A stretch of DNA of 64,000 nt from Aquatica leii. Its lineage: Eukaryota > Arthropoda > Insecta > Coleoptera > Lampyridae. The notes under the pieces were generated by a model. That model was not told the DNA's origin. It ran no database searches and saw only the letters and a program-made list of their open reading frames with translations. How positions within the stretch are numbered: the first letter of the stretch is position 1; every line of letters starts with the position of its first letter. A program made the translations under genes and the position numbers. The DNA lies in contig CM069435.1 of NCBI GenBank assembly GCA_035610365.1, forward strand, positions 13,443,123-13,507,122. Direction: 5' to 3'. This document shows, piece after piece, positions 1 to 10,289 of this stretch.

Positions 1-1020
1 CTATTGACGAACTGTTAGAAAACGAGGTATTTGTTAGAGCGCTTTTGGTGCAGCAACCTCATTTGAATGTCTTCTGAAGCAGTATCAACAATCTTCGGTT
101 TGGTTATAATGGGTCCTGTATCTTCCTTGCGCGACTTTACACCTACTCATGAATAGCATCATTATTTCTTCAAGAGTTGTATTAATGCGGTTACGACTTG
201 AGTACCGTCATGCAAAAATTCTGGGAATTAGAAAAACCCTTTGTTAGTCTTCAGGAAGATCCTGAAGAGTCATTTTACGAACGTAATTTTCTTGAAACTC
301 AGTCTAGGGACTCGCTTGGTCGATATATTGTCAGGTTATCTTTTCGTAAAGATTTCAAAATTACATCAAATAACCAACGATTAGCTTCTTAATCTATTGT
401 ACTCTCAAGAGCGGCGTTTTTAAGTCAATAAAAGAGCTATACGGTAAGGTCAGTTTATGAAAGAATATTTAGAGTACTCCTCATCACGCCGTGTATAAGT
501 TTGAAAGTACTACCTCTAAAATTCGGGTTTGATGCTTCGCAAAACAAGTTGATAATATTTCTATTAAGCAATGTCTTTAGCGGACTCTGTATTACCCAAC
601 TTAGGGGATATTGTGTGCAACTTTAGGTTGCACAAGTTTGCGTTTAACGCAGACATTTCCAAAATGTACAGACACGTTCTTATTCATCCTGATGATCAAT
701 GTTTTTAGCACATTGTTTGGAGAAATTCTTTTGATTTTCCCGTTCAAACTTTTGCTTTGCAGACAGTCACATATGGAATAGTGTCTCCATCCTTTCTTGC
801 TATTCAAACTTTGTTTCAATTGGTTTGTGATGAGGGAAGTAGATATCCCAAGGCGGCACAAATACTTAAGGAAAGTATATATGTTAACGATATTGTTTCA
901 GGTGATGAGTACGAAGAAAAAGTTCTTCAAATTCAGCTGAAACCAACTGATTATAAACTAGGCGGTTTTAGTTTGCAGAAATGGTTAAACAGTTCGTTGC
1001 TTGTAAAATTCCTCTCGTGA
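1..1020 (+). pseudogene. BEL/Pao pol relic, reverse transcriptase part (unit 1)
   Basis: This is the reverse transcriptase region of a BEL/Pao retrotransposon. The frame at 198-392 holds the domain that opens Pao RT: a KFWELEKP segment, then ESFYERNF and SLGRYIVRL. After frameshifts the palm follows. The frame at 757-1020 reads QTVTYGI, then the catalytic box as YVNDIVSGD, where YVDD is expected, so one catalytic Asp is Asn. The paired copy at 4521-5440 reads YIDD. Several frameshifts and stops make this a pseudogene. RNase H and integrase of the same element follow on the same strand. Confidence 0.85.
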
Positions 1021-1181
1021 TGAAGAATATTTTTCTTTTAGTATCAGATTCAGAAATGATTCACAGAATTTTAGGCATTCAACAGAACCATAACCAAGAC
1101 TTTTTTTAGACTTTTAGCTCTGTAAATATAGCCCACATAAAGTGTTTTGGCTAATATAGCTAGCTTCTTTGATCCCTTAGG

Positions 1182-1793
1182 ATGAATATCTCCAGTAGTG
1201 TTTTCGCAAAGTGTCTATTGCAAAGATTGTGGCACCTGCAGTTTGATTGGGATGAATCCGTTCCTCATACTTTATGCGCGTCTTGGACGGCATTTGATTC
1301 TGAATTTAACATGTTGAGCAAAATTGAAATACCAAGATTCGTTTTAGTACATCAGACTGTCAGTTGTCAGGTTTTAGGGTTTTGGAACGCTTCTGAACTT
1401 GGTTATGGCTATGCAATTTATGTTCGTGTAACAGCACTAGACATTAGAGTCAAATTTTTAAAGTCTCGAACAAAGGTCCCTACTCTCAAGGTCATCACTA
1501 TTCCGCGTTTAGAATCGTGCGGTGCTGTTTTACTTGTACGAACCTTGAATGAATTACTCCGCTGTTTAAAACGATACCCTACTCATTCAGTTCACCTTTG
1601 GATTGGTTCTAGAATTGTTTTGTCTTGGTTAGGCATAGAACTTCATACCTTAAAAACTTTTATCGCACACCGCATTGCAGAAATAAATCAATCATTTCCC
1701 AAGTCGTATTGGAGGCACGTTTCAACAAACGACAACCCAGCTGACGTGGATTATTTCCTAGTTACTTTGCAATTTGCACTTATGGTGGCATAG
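1182..1793 (+). pseudogene. BEL/Pao pol relic, RNase H region (unit 1)
   Basis: A 203-residue open frame matches the RNase H-like region of BEL/Pao polyproteins. Recognisable segments are the GFWNASELGYGYAIYVR strand, where family members usually have FCDAS, the TKVPTLKVITIPRLESCGAV helix, and the WRHVSTNDNPADV segment near the end. The first acidic residue of the active site appears changed (NAS for DAS). The frame lies between the RT and integrase parts of the same element. It is the longest unbroken piece of this copy, but it is only a polyprotein fragment with a fortuitous start codon. Confidence 0.85.
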
Positions 1794-2149
1794 GTCCACT
1801 TGAGCTCTATATTCGTCTGAGCGTTGGCTGAGTAGTGTTGTGCACGCTATTTCTGAGATTCCGGATACTAAGCTAACATTAGCCAACGGAATTGTCAAAT
1901 TCCGGTTTGTCGTAGTCAGTTAAGCATGCTTTGTTATTGCCGAAAAACTGTTATCTAACTAAATTGATTGTGCAATACTATCATGTAATTTATTTGCATG
2001 TTTGTCCACAAACTTTTTTAAGCATTATTAAGTAGGAGAGTTTTAGATTGTTTCTGGACGTTCAGTAATTAGTAAATGATGGCGCAACTGTCCAGTTTGT
2101 TTTAAAGTCTAAATAATAGATTTCCATTATGGGAAGCTTACCTCAATCT

Positions 2150-2672
2150 CGAATAAATTGCCCAGGTCTACCTTTCGTTTACGCAGGGGTAGATTTTGTG
2201 GGGCTTTTGTTAATGATATCTTTAAAACTTCGTAATCTATTAGTAAAGCCTATTTCTCTGTGCTTGTTTGCATAGATATGGATGACTTTATCCATATAAA
2301 ACTAGTATCATTTCTCTCTACTGATGCATTTTTGGAGTCTTGATCGATCAGGAAAAAAACTTTATCGGTGCAGCAAGGCAGTTAAGAAAAATGTTTGAAA
2401 CTTTAAAGAATCTTTTGTTTGAAAATCAATTGACAAACCATGACATAGTCTGGTATTTTAACCTACACTCAAGTTCTAATTTTGGAGGACTATGGGAAGC
2501 GGGGGTGAAATCTATTGAGAGTCGTTTACTTCGAATCACGAATTCGCAGACGTTTAACTATGAAGAACTGACTACGAAACTTGCAAGGATTAAAGCCATC
2601 GTAAATTCTCGTCCTCTTTGTCCAGCATGGACCTTGACTTTGTTACACCAGACCATTTTTTAATTGGAAGAT
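2150..2672 (+). pseudogene. BEL/Pao pol relic, integrase core (unit 1)
   Basis: The frame at 2340-2663 contains the second half of the Pao integrase core: KNFIGAARQL (the family has a DNGTNF-type segment with the second catalytic Asp just before it), then FGGLWEAGVKS with the conserved Glu, and IKAIVNSRPLCP. Upstream, around 2165-2200, traces of the first catalytic segment (YAGVDFVGLL-like) can be read. The frame ends at a stop where the family continues with HFLIGRSLL. A Helitron inserted at 2790 separates it from the integrase C-terminus. Confidence 0.85.
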
Positions 2673-2789
2673 CTCTTCTTTCTTTCTAAAAATTTATAAA
2701 TTTTGGAATAACTTAAAATAAGTAATGTTGAGAAAATACTTTCGAGTTTAAGTTTGAGACGTCGAAACATTTCCATTTTTTATGAATAA

Positions 2790-3838
2790 CTAGCTGACCC
2801 GGCAAACTTCGTATCGCCTAACAGGTAATGAATGTCGTCTTACTTATTAGCTGAACTAAATTTATGATTTTTAAGGAAGTAATACAATGAATATAAAATA
2901 AATATTACGTTCAGTAGTTTATTAAGATAAAAACAAAAATATATATAAAAGTACAAAAACCAACTATATGAATCGGTTTAATTCTCTTCATTGAAGCACC
3001 TTGCGATATAAATTTTTTGTTTTTTTTATCAGGCGCAAGAACAAATAGAGCGAATGGTTTGCCGACACGTGAACATGTCACGTACAACTAACCATAAGAA
3101 AAACATGAATTTTCTAAGTTGAGACCACGAACAGTCAAGGATTGGGCTTGTGATTGTTAATCGTTATGGCAAAAGCAAGACAAATCGGGAACTCAATTCG
3201 TTTAAACTCAAATAGCATGTCCGTTGAAATCTTTGGAATGAGAACTAACTCATCTTTAAATTTTCTTTTGAGTATCGTCGCGTGAATCATATTACTCATC
3301 AGTTTTCTTATCACTAAGCGCGTTCCATTGCATAGATTTGGTTGGTTTAGATTTTAAAGCATGGTGACTACCAAGCCCGCCTTCAGTTGTAAATTGTCTG
3401 GTAGTAAATCAGGCACGCCCAAGGAGTTGGATAATTAGTGGCTTCGTCTTCGTTTGTTACACAATCAATTGATTTGAATGAATGCATAGTACCAACGATT
3501 TGATTCTGAATTATAAAGTTTAAGTCCTCCACATCTTTATTTTTAGCCGTTAAAATTGCTCGCTCACTTAACTATTTGTTATTTGTGGGGTTAGCAATGA
3601 TGTTCGGAAATACTTTGCTAATGAGCACTTCTTTCGATGAGTCGTTCAACAATGCAACTCTCGTGTTTGCTGTCAGTTGAAGTTTCTTTAAATAGCGCCA
3701 CAGATTTGATTATGTGAGGCAAGCGTTTATTTCATCGGCAGCAGTCGATCTTGAAATGACTGGCAGTGTTTGGCGAAAATCGCCAGATTGTAAAATCATT
3801 GCTCCACCAAAAATTCTCGAATCATTGCGCAGATTTTT
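2790..3838 (-). mobile_element. Helitron fragment with helicase tail and 3' terminus (unit 1)
   Basis: Read on the minus strand, this ends at 2790 with GCCGGGTCAGCTAG followed by T, the canonical Helitron 3' end (CTRR before a host T). Further in are decayed pieces of the Pif1-type helicase, best seen near 3060-3260. There is no intact frame. The fragment is cut at about 3838, where Pao gag of the next unit begins. It sits inside the Pao integrase of unit 1. Rep/HUH endonuclease sequence is not visible, so this is a 3' piece only. Confidence 0.8.
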
Positions 3839-3869
3839 TCTCTCAAACTCAATTTATTTTGTTACACTT

Positions 3870-4500
3870 AGGTCTAAAAATCATGGACAATAATACTCGA
3901 TATAGTTTTGAGAAAGATACCAGAAACCATGCTTTTCTTACAGGCGATTTATTGATATCCTGTATCGAATCAGTGATTGTGTATCACTGTAAGGCTTGTA
4001 AGGAACGTCAGCATTCTCTTCTTCGTTTTAGAGGTTCTCAAAATAATTCAGCTAAATCTTCTATTAATAGCAATATCTCAAACGATCAATCTCAAGAAGA
4101 TAAACCTAACACATCCTTACCTGCTTCTAACAGCGATACTATGACGGTGTTACCAACTAGTTCAGATACAGTTGTATTACATATCAGAGACGACTTTGGA
4201 CATGTGGTACCTTTCTGGGCTGTATCGGATAGCGGATCTAAAAGATTATTTTTGACATCCTCCGTTGTAGATGTTAGGCATTCAACCTTGTCGTTCAAGA
4301 GTTTTAGTTGCTGGGATAGAAGCTTCCCCTACTTTAGTTTCTAAAAGAGTAGTGAAGACAACCATATCACCTCGTTTCGATCATCAATTAAAAATAAAAT
4401 TTGAAGCAGAGATTATTTTAACCTTGATTACTGATGGCAACTCGTTCTAATAAATTGAGAGAAAGATTCGGTTTTATAAAACTTGCTGACTTTTTGTTTG
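3870..4500 (+). pseudogene. BEL/Pao gag C-terminus and aspartic protease relic
   Basis: Within the frame 3766-4344 the recognisable Pao sequence starts near 3883. A zinc-knuckle-like CKACKERQHSLLRF occurs, matching the C-x2-C...H...LL box that ends Pao gag. It is followed by a Ser/Asn-rich linker and the retropepsin strand IRDDFGHVVPFWAVSDSGSK with the catalytic DSG triplet. A frameshift near 4340 breaks the protease; further protease sequence appears in another frame to about 4470. This is the 5' coding part of the second Pao unit. It directly abuts the truncated Helitron at about 3838, so it marks the duplication junction. Confidence 0.85.
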
Positions 4501-4520
4501 ATTTTGATTTTGTTAGGAAA

Positions 4521-5440
4521 ACGAGGTATTTGTTAGAGTGCTTTTAGAGCACCAACCTCATTTGAATGTCTTTTCTGCAGCAGTGTCAACAGTCTTCGGT
4601 GTGGTTATAATGGATCCTGTATCTTCTTCGTGAGGCTTTACACCTACCAATGAATAGCATCATTATTTGTTCAAGAGTCGTATCAATGTGGTCAAGACTT
4701 GAGTACCGTCGTGAAAAAATTCTGGGAATTTGAAGAACCTTTTGTTAGTGTTCAGGAAGAACCTGAAAAGTCATTTTACGAACGTCATTTCCTAGAAAAT
4801 TATTTTAGGGACTCGTTTGGTCGATATATTGACATATTGTCAGGTTACCTTTTTGTAGAGATTACAAAATTACATAGAAATAACTGACGATTACTTCTTA
4901 ATCGATTGTCTTCTCAAGAGCTACATTTTGTAAGTCAATCTAAAACGCCGTGTACAAGCATGGCTTAAATTAGGTTAGTGTTTGATGCTTCCGCAAAACA
5001 AGTTGATAATATTTCTATTAACTTAGCGGATATTGTGTGCAGCTTTAGGTTGCACAAGTTTGCGTTTACTACTGACATTTTTAAAATATACAGACATACT
5101 GATGATTAATATTTTCAGCACGTTGTTTGGAGAAATTCTCTTGATTCTCCATTTGAACCTTTTGTTTTGCAGACAGTCACATATGGAATAATGTTTTCAT
5201 CTTTTTTTGTTATTCGAGCATTGTTTCAATTGTCTTGTGATAAGGTAGTTGAAAAGTAGTTATCCCAAGGCGGCACGAATACTTAAGACCGGTATATACA
5301 TTGACGATATTGTTTCAGGTGATGATTCCGAAGAAGTTCTTCAAATTCAGCTGGAACCAACTAATGTTTGTAAACTTGGCGGTTTTAGTTTGCAGAAATG
5401 CTTAAGCAATAGTTCGTTGCTTGTAAAACTCCTCTCGTGA
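4521..5440 (+). pseudogene. BEL/Pao pol relic, reverse transcriptase part (unit 2)
   Basis: Second copy of the Pao RT. The frame at 4699-4887 carries the RT-opening segment (KFWEFEEP, then KSFYERHF). The palm is spread over shifted frames, with a QTVTYGI segment near 5170. The frame at 5249-5440 carries the catalytic box as YIDDIVSGDD, so both Asp residues survive here, unlike in unit 1. Indels and stops are frequent. Upstream lies gag-protease of the same element and downstream its RNase H. Confidence 0.85.
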
Positions 5441-5607
5441 TGAAGAATTTTTTTCCTCTATTATCAGATTCAGAAGTGATTCACACAATTTTAAGTATTC
5501 AATAGAACCCTAAACAAGACTTCCTTTTAAACTTTTAGCTCTGTAAATATAGCTCACACAAAGAAGAGTGTTTTTTCAAATATAGATAGATTGTTTGATT
5601 CCTTAGG

Positions 5608-6222
5608 ATGAATATCTCCAGTAGTGTTTTCGCAAAATGTCTATTGCAAAGATTGTGGCACCTGCAGTTTGATTGGGATGAATCCGTTTCTCATATTTTA
5701 TGCGCGTCTTGGACGGCATTTGATTCTGAATTTAACATGTTGAGCAAAATTGAAATACCAAGATTCGTTTTAGTACATCAGACTGTCAGTTGTCAGATTC
5801 TAGGGTTTTGGAACGCTTCTGAACTTGGTTATGGCTATGCAATTTATGTTCGTGTAACAGCACTAGATACACTAGAGTCGAATTTTTAAAGTCTCGAACA
5901 AAGGTCCCTACTCTCAAGGTCATCACTATTCCGCGTTTAAAATCGTGCGGTGCTGTTTTACTTGTACGAACCTTGAATGGATTACCCCGCTGTTTAAAAT
6001 GATATCCTACTCAATCAGTTCACCTTTAGATTGATTCTAGAATTATTTTGCCTTGGTTAGGCATAGAACCTCATACATTAAAAAATTTTATCGCACACCG
6101 CATTGCAGAAATAAATCAATCATTTCCCAAGTCGTATTGGGGGCACGTTTCAACAAACGACAACCCAGCTGACGTGGATTATTTCATAGTTACTTTGCAA
6201 TTTGCACTTATGGTGGCATAGG
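5608..6222 (+). pseudogene. BEL/Pao pol relic, RNase H region (unit 2)
   Basis: Begins identically to the unit 1 RNase H frame for dozens of codons and differs from it by only a few percent. The open frame stops at 5889 because of a small indel near 5868. The remainder (IPRL-like segment, WRHVSTNDNPADV-like segment) is readable in the next frame up to about 6220. It lies between RT and integrase of the same Pao copy. Confidence 0.85.
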
Positions 6223-6539
6223 CCCACTTGAGCTTTATATTCGTCTGAGCGTTGGCTGAGTAGTGTTGTGCACGCTATTTCTGATATTCCGGATACTAAG
6301 CTAACATTAGCCAACGGTTTGTCGTAGTCAGTTAAGCATGCTTTGTTATTGCCGAAAAACTGTTATCTAACTAAATTGATTGTGCAATACTATCATGTAA
6401 TTTATTTGCATGTTTGTCCACAAACTTTTTTAAGCATTATTAAGTAGGAGAGTTTTAGATTGTTTCTGGACGTTCAGTAATTAGTAAATGATGGCGCAAC
6501 TGTCCAGTTTGTTTTAAATTCTAAATCATAGATTTTCAT

Positions 6540-7075
6540 GATGGGAAGCTTATCTCAACCTCGAATAAATTGCCCAGGTCTACCTTTCGTTTACGTAGGG
6601 GTAGATTTTGTGGGGCTTTTGTTAATTATATCTTCAAAACTTCGTAAAGCATCTATTAGTAAAGCTTATTTCTGTGTGCTTGTTTGCATATATATGGATG
6701 ACTAGTATCATTTCTCTCTACTGATGCATTTTTGGATAGTCTTGATCGATCAGGAAAAAAACTTTATCGGTGCAGCAAGGCAGTTAAGAAAAATTTTTGA
6801 AACTTTAAAGAATCTTTTGTTTGAAAATTAATTGACAAACCATGACATTGTCTGGTATTTTAACCTACACTTAAGTTCTAATTTTGGAGGACTATGGGAA
6901 GCGGGGGTGAAATCTATTGAGAGTCGTTTATTTCGAATCACGGATTCGCAGACGTTTAACTATGAGGAACTGACTACGAAACTTGCAAGGATTAAAGACA
7001 TCGTAAATTCTCGTCCTCTTTGTCCAGCATGGACCTTGACTTTGTTACACCAGACCATTTTTTAGTTGGAAGATC
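6540..7075 (+). pseudogene. BEL/Pao pol relic, integrase core (unit 2)
   Basis: Matches the unit 1 integrase. The frame at 6832-7065 shows FGGLWEAGVKS with the conserved Glu, then EELTTKLARIKDIVNSRP and the run towards the HFL segment, where it stops. A premature stop near 6829 separates it from the preceding KNFIGAARQL part. The Helitron inserted at 7177 cuts the integrase just downstream; its C-terminal domain resumes at about 8718. Confidence 0.85.
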
Positions 7076-7176
7076 TCTTCTTTCTTTCTAAAAATTTATA
7101 AATTTTGGAATAACTTGAAATAAGTAATGTTGAGAAAATACTTTCCAGTTTGAGTTTTTCCATTTTTTATGAATAA

Positions 7177-8690
7177 CTAGCTGACCCGGCAAACTTCGTA
7201 TAGCCTAACAGTTAATGAATGTCGTCTTACTTATTAGCTGAACCAAATTTATGATTTTTATGGAAGTAATACAATGAATATAAAATAAATATTAGGTTCA
7301 GTAGTTTATTAAGATAATAACAAAAAAATATATAAAAGTACAAAAACCAACTATATGAATCGGTTTAATTCTCTTCATTGAAGCACCTTGCGATATAAAT
7401 TTTTTGTTTTTTTTTATCAGGCGCAAGAACAAATAGAGCGAATGGTTTGCCGACACGTGAACATGTCACGTACAACTAACCATAAGAAAAAGCATGAATT
7501 TTCTAAGTTGAGACCACAAACAGTCACGGATTGGGCTTGTGATTTGTTAATCGTTATGGCAAAAGCAAGACAAATCGGGAACCCAATTCGTTTAAACTCA
7601 AATAGCATATCCGTTGAAATCTTCGGAATGAGATTTAACTCATCTTTAAATTTTCTTTTGAGTATCGTCGCGTGAATCATATTACTCATCAGTTTTCTTA
7701 TCACTAAGCGCGTTCTATTGCATAAATTTGGTTGGTTTAGATTTCAAAGCATGGTGACTACCAAGCCCGCCTTCAGTTGTAAATTGTCTGGTAGTAAATC
7801 AGGCGCGTCCAAGGAGTTGGATAATTAGTGGCTTCGTTTTCGCTTGTTACACAATCAATTGATTTGAATTAATGCAGAGTACCAACGATTTGATTCTGAA
7901 TTATAAAGTTTAAGTCCTCCACATCTTTATTTTTAGCCGTTAAAATTGCTCGCTAACTTAACTATTTGTTATTTGCGGGGTTAGCAATGATGTTCGGAAA
8001 TACTTTGCTAATGAGCACTTCTTTCGATGAGTTGTTCAACAATGCAACTCTCGTGTTTGCTGTCAGTTGAAGTTTCTTCACATAGCGCCACAGATTTGAT
8101 TATTTGAGGCAAGCGTTTATTTCCTCGGCAGCAGTCGATTTTGGAATGACTGGCAGTGTTTGGCGAAAACCGCCAGATAGTAAAATCATTGCGCTACCAA
8201 AAATTCTCGAATCATTGCACAGATTTTTTAAGGTTCGATCAAGAGCTTCCAATGCGCGTTTGTGCACCATAGTGCATTTGTCCCAGATGATGATTTTTGA
8301 GGCTACTAAAATTTTTCCATTGCAGAGTGTTTTGCAACGTTACATCTCGGTAGTTCAGTAGTTTGAAGATTTAATGGCAATTTTAACGCTGAATGAGCCG
8401 TACGGCATCCTTCTAACAACGTGGCCGCTATTCCAGAAGAAGCAACTGCTACCACAATTTCGAATTTCGCACGAACAGTGGCTAAAATCAATGACATGAG
8501 AAATGTTTTTCTAATTCCACCAGAGGCATCCAGAAAGAATAAGCCACCATTTCCATCATCAATTGCATTAATTAATGTATCAGAAACTTCGAATTTTCTA
8601 TTAAATGGCTTATACTTGTAAAATATAAAAATGAAAATAAATTTATGAAAATACTTTTTAAAATTATTTTGAATAGTGAATAATAGTACC
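7177..8690 (-). mobile_element. Helitron relic with helicase, inserted in the Pao integrase (unit 2)
   Basis: Minus-strand Helitron piece ending at 7177 in GGGTCAGCTAG plus a host T. Its Pif1-type helicase is readable in pieces. At 8621-8306 is the Walker A region, reading LFFLDASGGIRKTFLMSLIL, where the family has a GGTGKT-type loop, so the P-loop is damaged. It is followed by ASSGIAATLLEGCRTAHSALK. At 7704-7417 is the last helicase motif region (GFPICLAFAITINKSQAQS). Frameshifts and stops occur throughout. The Rep/HUH part is absent and the 5' end is uncertain; Pao integrase sequence resumes by 8718. Confidence 0.85.
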
Positions 8691-8717
8691 TAACTTAACC
8701 AGTATCTGTACTCACAT

Positions 8718-8909
8718 ATGAACGTATTATTAAAGTCTCCCACCAATCTGGTTTTGCAATGGTCAACCGGAAGAATAACAAAAACTTATGAAGGACAAGA
8801 CGGTGTAGTAATAGTGGTCACTGTGGGTACCTCTTCGAGAGAGTATAAGAGGCCAGTGTCGGTTTTTATACCCTTATACTTTTACTACCAAGCTAAATTG
8901 CGCAAATAA
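8718..8909 (+). pseudogene. BEL/Pao integrase C-terminal domain
   Basis: A 63-residue open frame matches the end of Pao integrase, whose usual form is PLQWxLGRI..HPGxDGxVRVVxVxT..G..KRP. Here it reads LVLQWSTGRI, then YEGQDGVVIVVTVGTSSREY and KRPV. It follows the Helitron and completes the integrase whose core lies at 6540-7075. This independently shows that the Helitron landed inside the integrase gene. A 3' LTR should lie just downstream, but I cannot delimit it. Confidence 0.85.
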
Positions 8910-10285
8910 GTTTTCCCTTTTAGACACAGTACGCTCTAATATTGCAGTCGATATACAACAAATACCTACATAAAATTTTAATTAATTTGTAAATATTGGG
9001 AAATGCAATCATATCCAATTAGCGCGTGTTTTTGGTATTTGTAACAGTTTTTTTAACATTTTAATGTTCTTGTTTTGAGAGGGATCCTATCCCTTTCATC
9101 CACCTTTCACAAGTTGTTACGCCACTGTTTAATCAGATAAGATTCTTTGACTAGGGAACGTAAAGGTATCTACAGTTTACATATCTTTACTCTGTAGATT
9201 AATTTGATTTCGGTGATAAACCAATTATGAATTATCCATTTGTAAATATGAAAAAATGAAAAACTTTTTTTAGAATTTTCAGCGTTGCTATTATCGTACT
9301 TTTTGAAATATGTTTTCAAATAAAATTTTACACAAAATGAAGATTTTTAAATTATAATATTGTTAGTTAGATCTTAAGTAACAATACTATTGTGTTAACA
9401 ACACAAAGTAGTATATGTATAGGGACACGTGCATTTAATGCACGATATAATATGCACCTCGTTACTTAACTCTTCTAAGAAAACTCCATATATGACAATT
9501 GGAGAATAAGATCGTATACTTTAAAGGTTACATTCGACATGGTTTGACTTTGTAAGCGTTCAACGATTGGCAAAGAGTAAAAGCCTATAAATAAATTGTC
9601 GTAGCGGCACTTTAATACGACGTTTCTACCATAAATATCAATGTTTATGTGTTCTAATACCAACTGGATAACAGATAAAAACATTCTCGTAAAACTAAAA
9701 TAGTCAACGCTACACCCAACTATCAAACTTGGTAAAATTGCTCGTTATTGTTAATTGATAATTAACAATTTTTCACGTAATCAATATTAGCATAATGTCT
9801 TATAAGCGCGCATTGTAGCGTTTTTTAAACTATTCTCCAGTGTGGCCATCAGAATTTCCAGGATTCTTTTCATAACAATTAAACATATTTGTCAATTGCT
9901 TTCCTTTGGTAATTAAATTGATTACCATCTTTGTCGAGATAAAGTGCTAATTATTATGAAGAGACTATTTATATGTATTTGATTGTTTAAGTGAAGAATT
10001 TATCTTCAACCGCAATAACAAAGACCTGGAAGAAATAACGTGATTAACACATATAAAACCCATTCAGCAACAATAACGAAATCGCAATGAATTGCGGAAA
10101 TAAAGAAGACGGATGTATTGCTGTACTCAGATAAGAAGACACAATGCGTATGCAAAATTTAATACAAAGTACAAAAGATATGGCAAAATACGTAAGAATT
10201 GTGACAGGGCGACAAAGACTACACAAAAATCCAATTAAAATAATAGTATAGTTTATCTTTATTCGCTCACTTGTGTGTTGCAAAA
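8910..10285. other. AT-rich stretch without a supported gene
   Basis: No coding frame here resembles a known family. The Pao 3' LTR, if retained, should be at the left edge, but I see no TG...CA boundary. The only recognisable item is a hAT-type end near 9075-9127. A near-perfect 17-bp palindrome lies at 9426-9442. Confidence 0.5.
9075..9127. mobile_element. Isolated hAT-type transposon end
   Basis: The sequence ends in GTTGTTACGCCACTG; its reverse complement starts CAGTGGCGTAAC, a common hAT terminal inverted repeat. The next bases, TTTAATCA, would be the 8-bp target duplication. No matching opposite end or transposase lies nearby, so this is a truncated or MITE-like remnant. Confidence 0.5.
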
Positions 10286-10289
10286 ACGA

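Larger units (their letters stand above)
1..3838 (+). repeat. Tandem segmental duplication, unit 1 (partner is about 4495-8222)
   Basis: This stretch realigns with about 4495-8222, with small indels, in the same order: Pao RT, RNase H and integrase, then a Helitron fragment. The match ends at about 3838 inside the Helitron helicase. There unit 1 joins directly to Pao gag, while the second unit runs on through the helicase and back into the Pao integrase. That is the expected structure of a 4.4-kb head-to-tail duplication formed after the Helitron had entered the Pao element. The left edge lies outside the window. Divergence is uneven: the RNase H, integrase and Helitron part differs by only a few percent, while the RT part before about 1180 differs clearly more and has indels. 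Seen directly; the order of events is inferred. Confidence 0.85.
4495..8222 (+). repeat. Tandem segmental duplication, unit 2
   Basis: This is the second copy of the Pao plus Helitron composite; see the unit at 1-3838. Corresponding landmarks: the RNase H start is 1182 in unit 1 and 5608 here, the Helitron end is 2790 and 7177, and the last shared base is about 3838 and 8222. Beyond 8222 this unit continues through the remaining helicase and into the Pao integrase C-terminus, so it is the copy attached to the original right flank. Confidence 0.85.

Noticed and set aside
9426..9442. Palindrome CGTGCATTTAATGCACG as a regulatory operator
   Set aside because: Single short palindrome in AT-rich DNA with no gene nearby; expected by chance.
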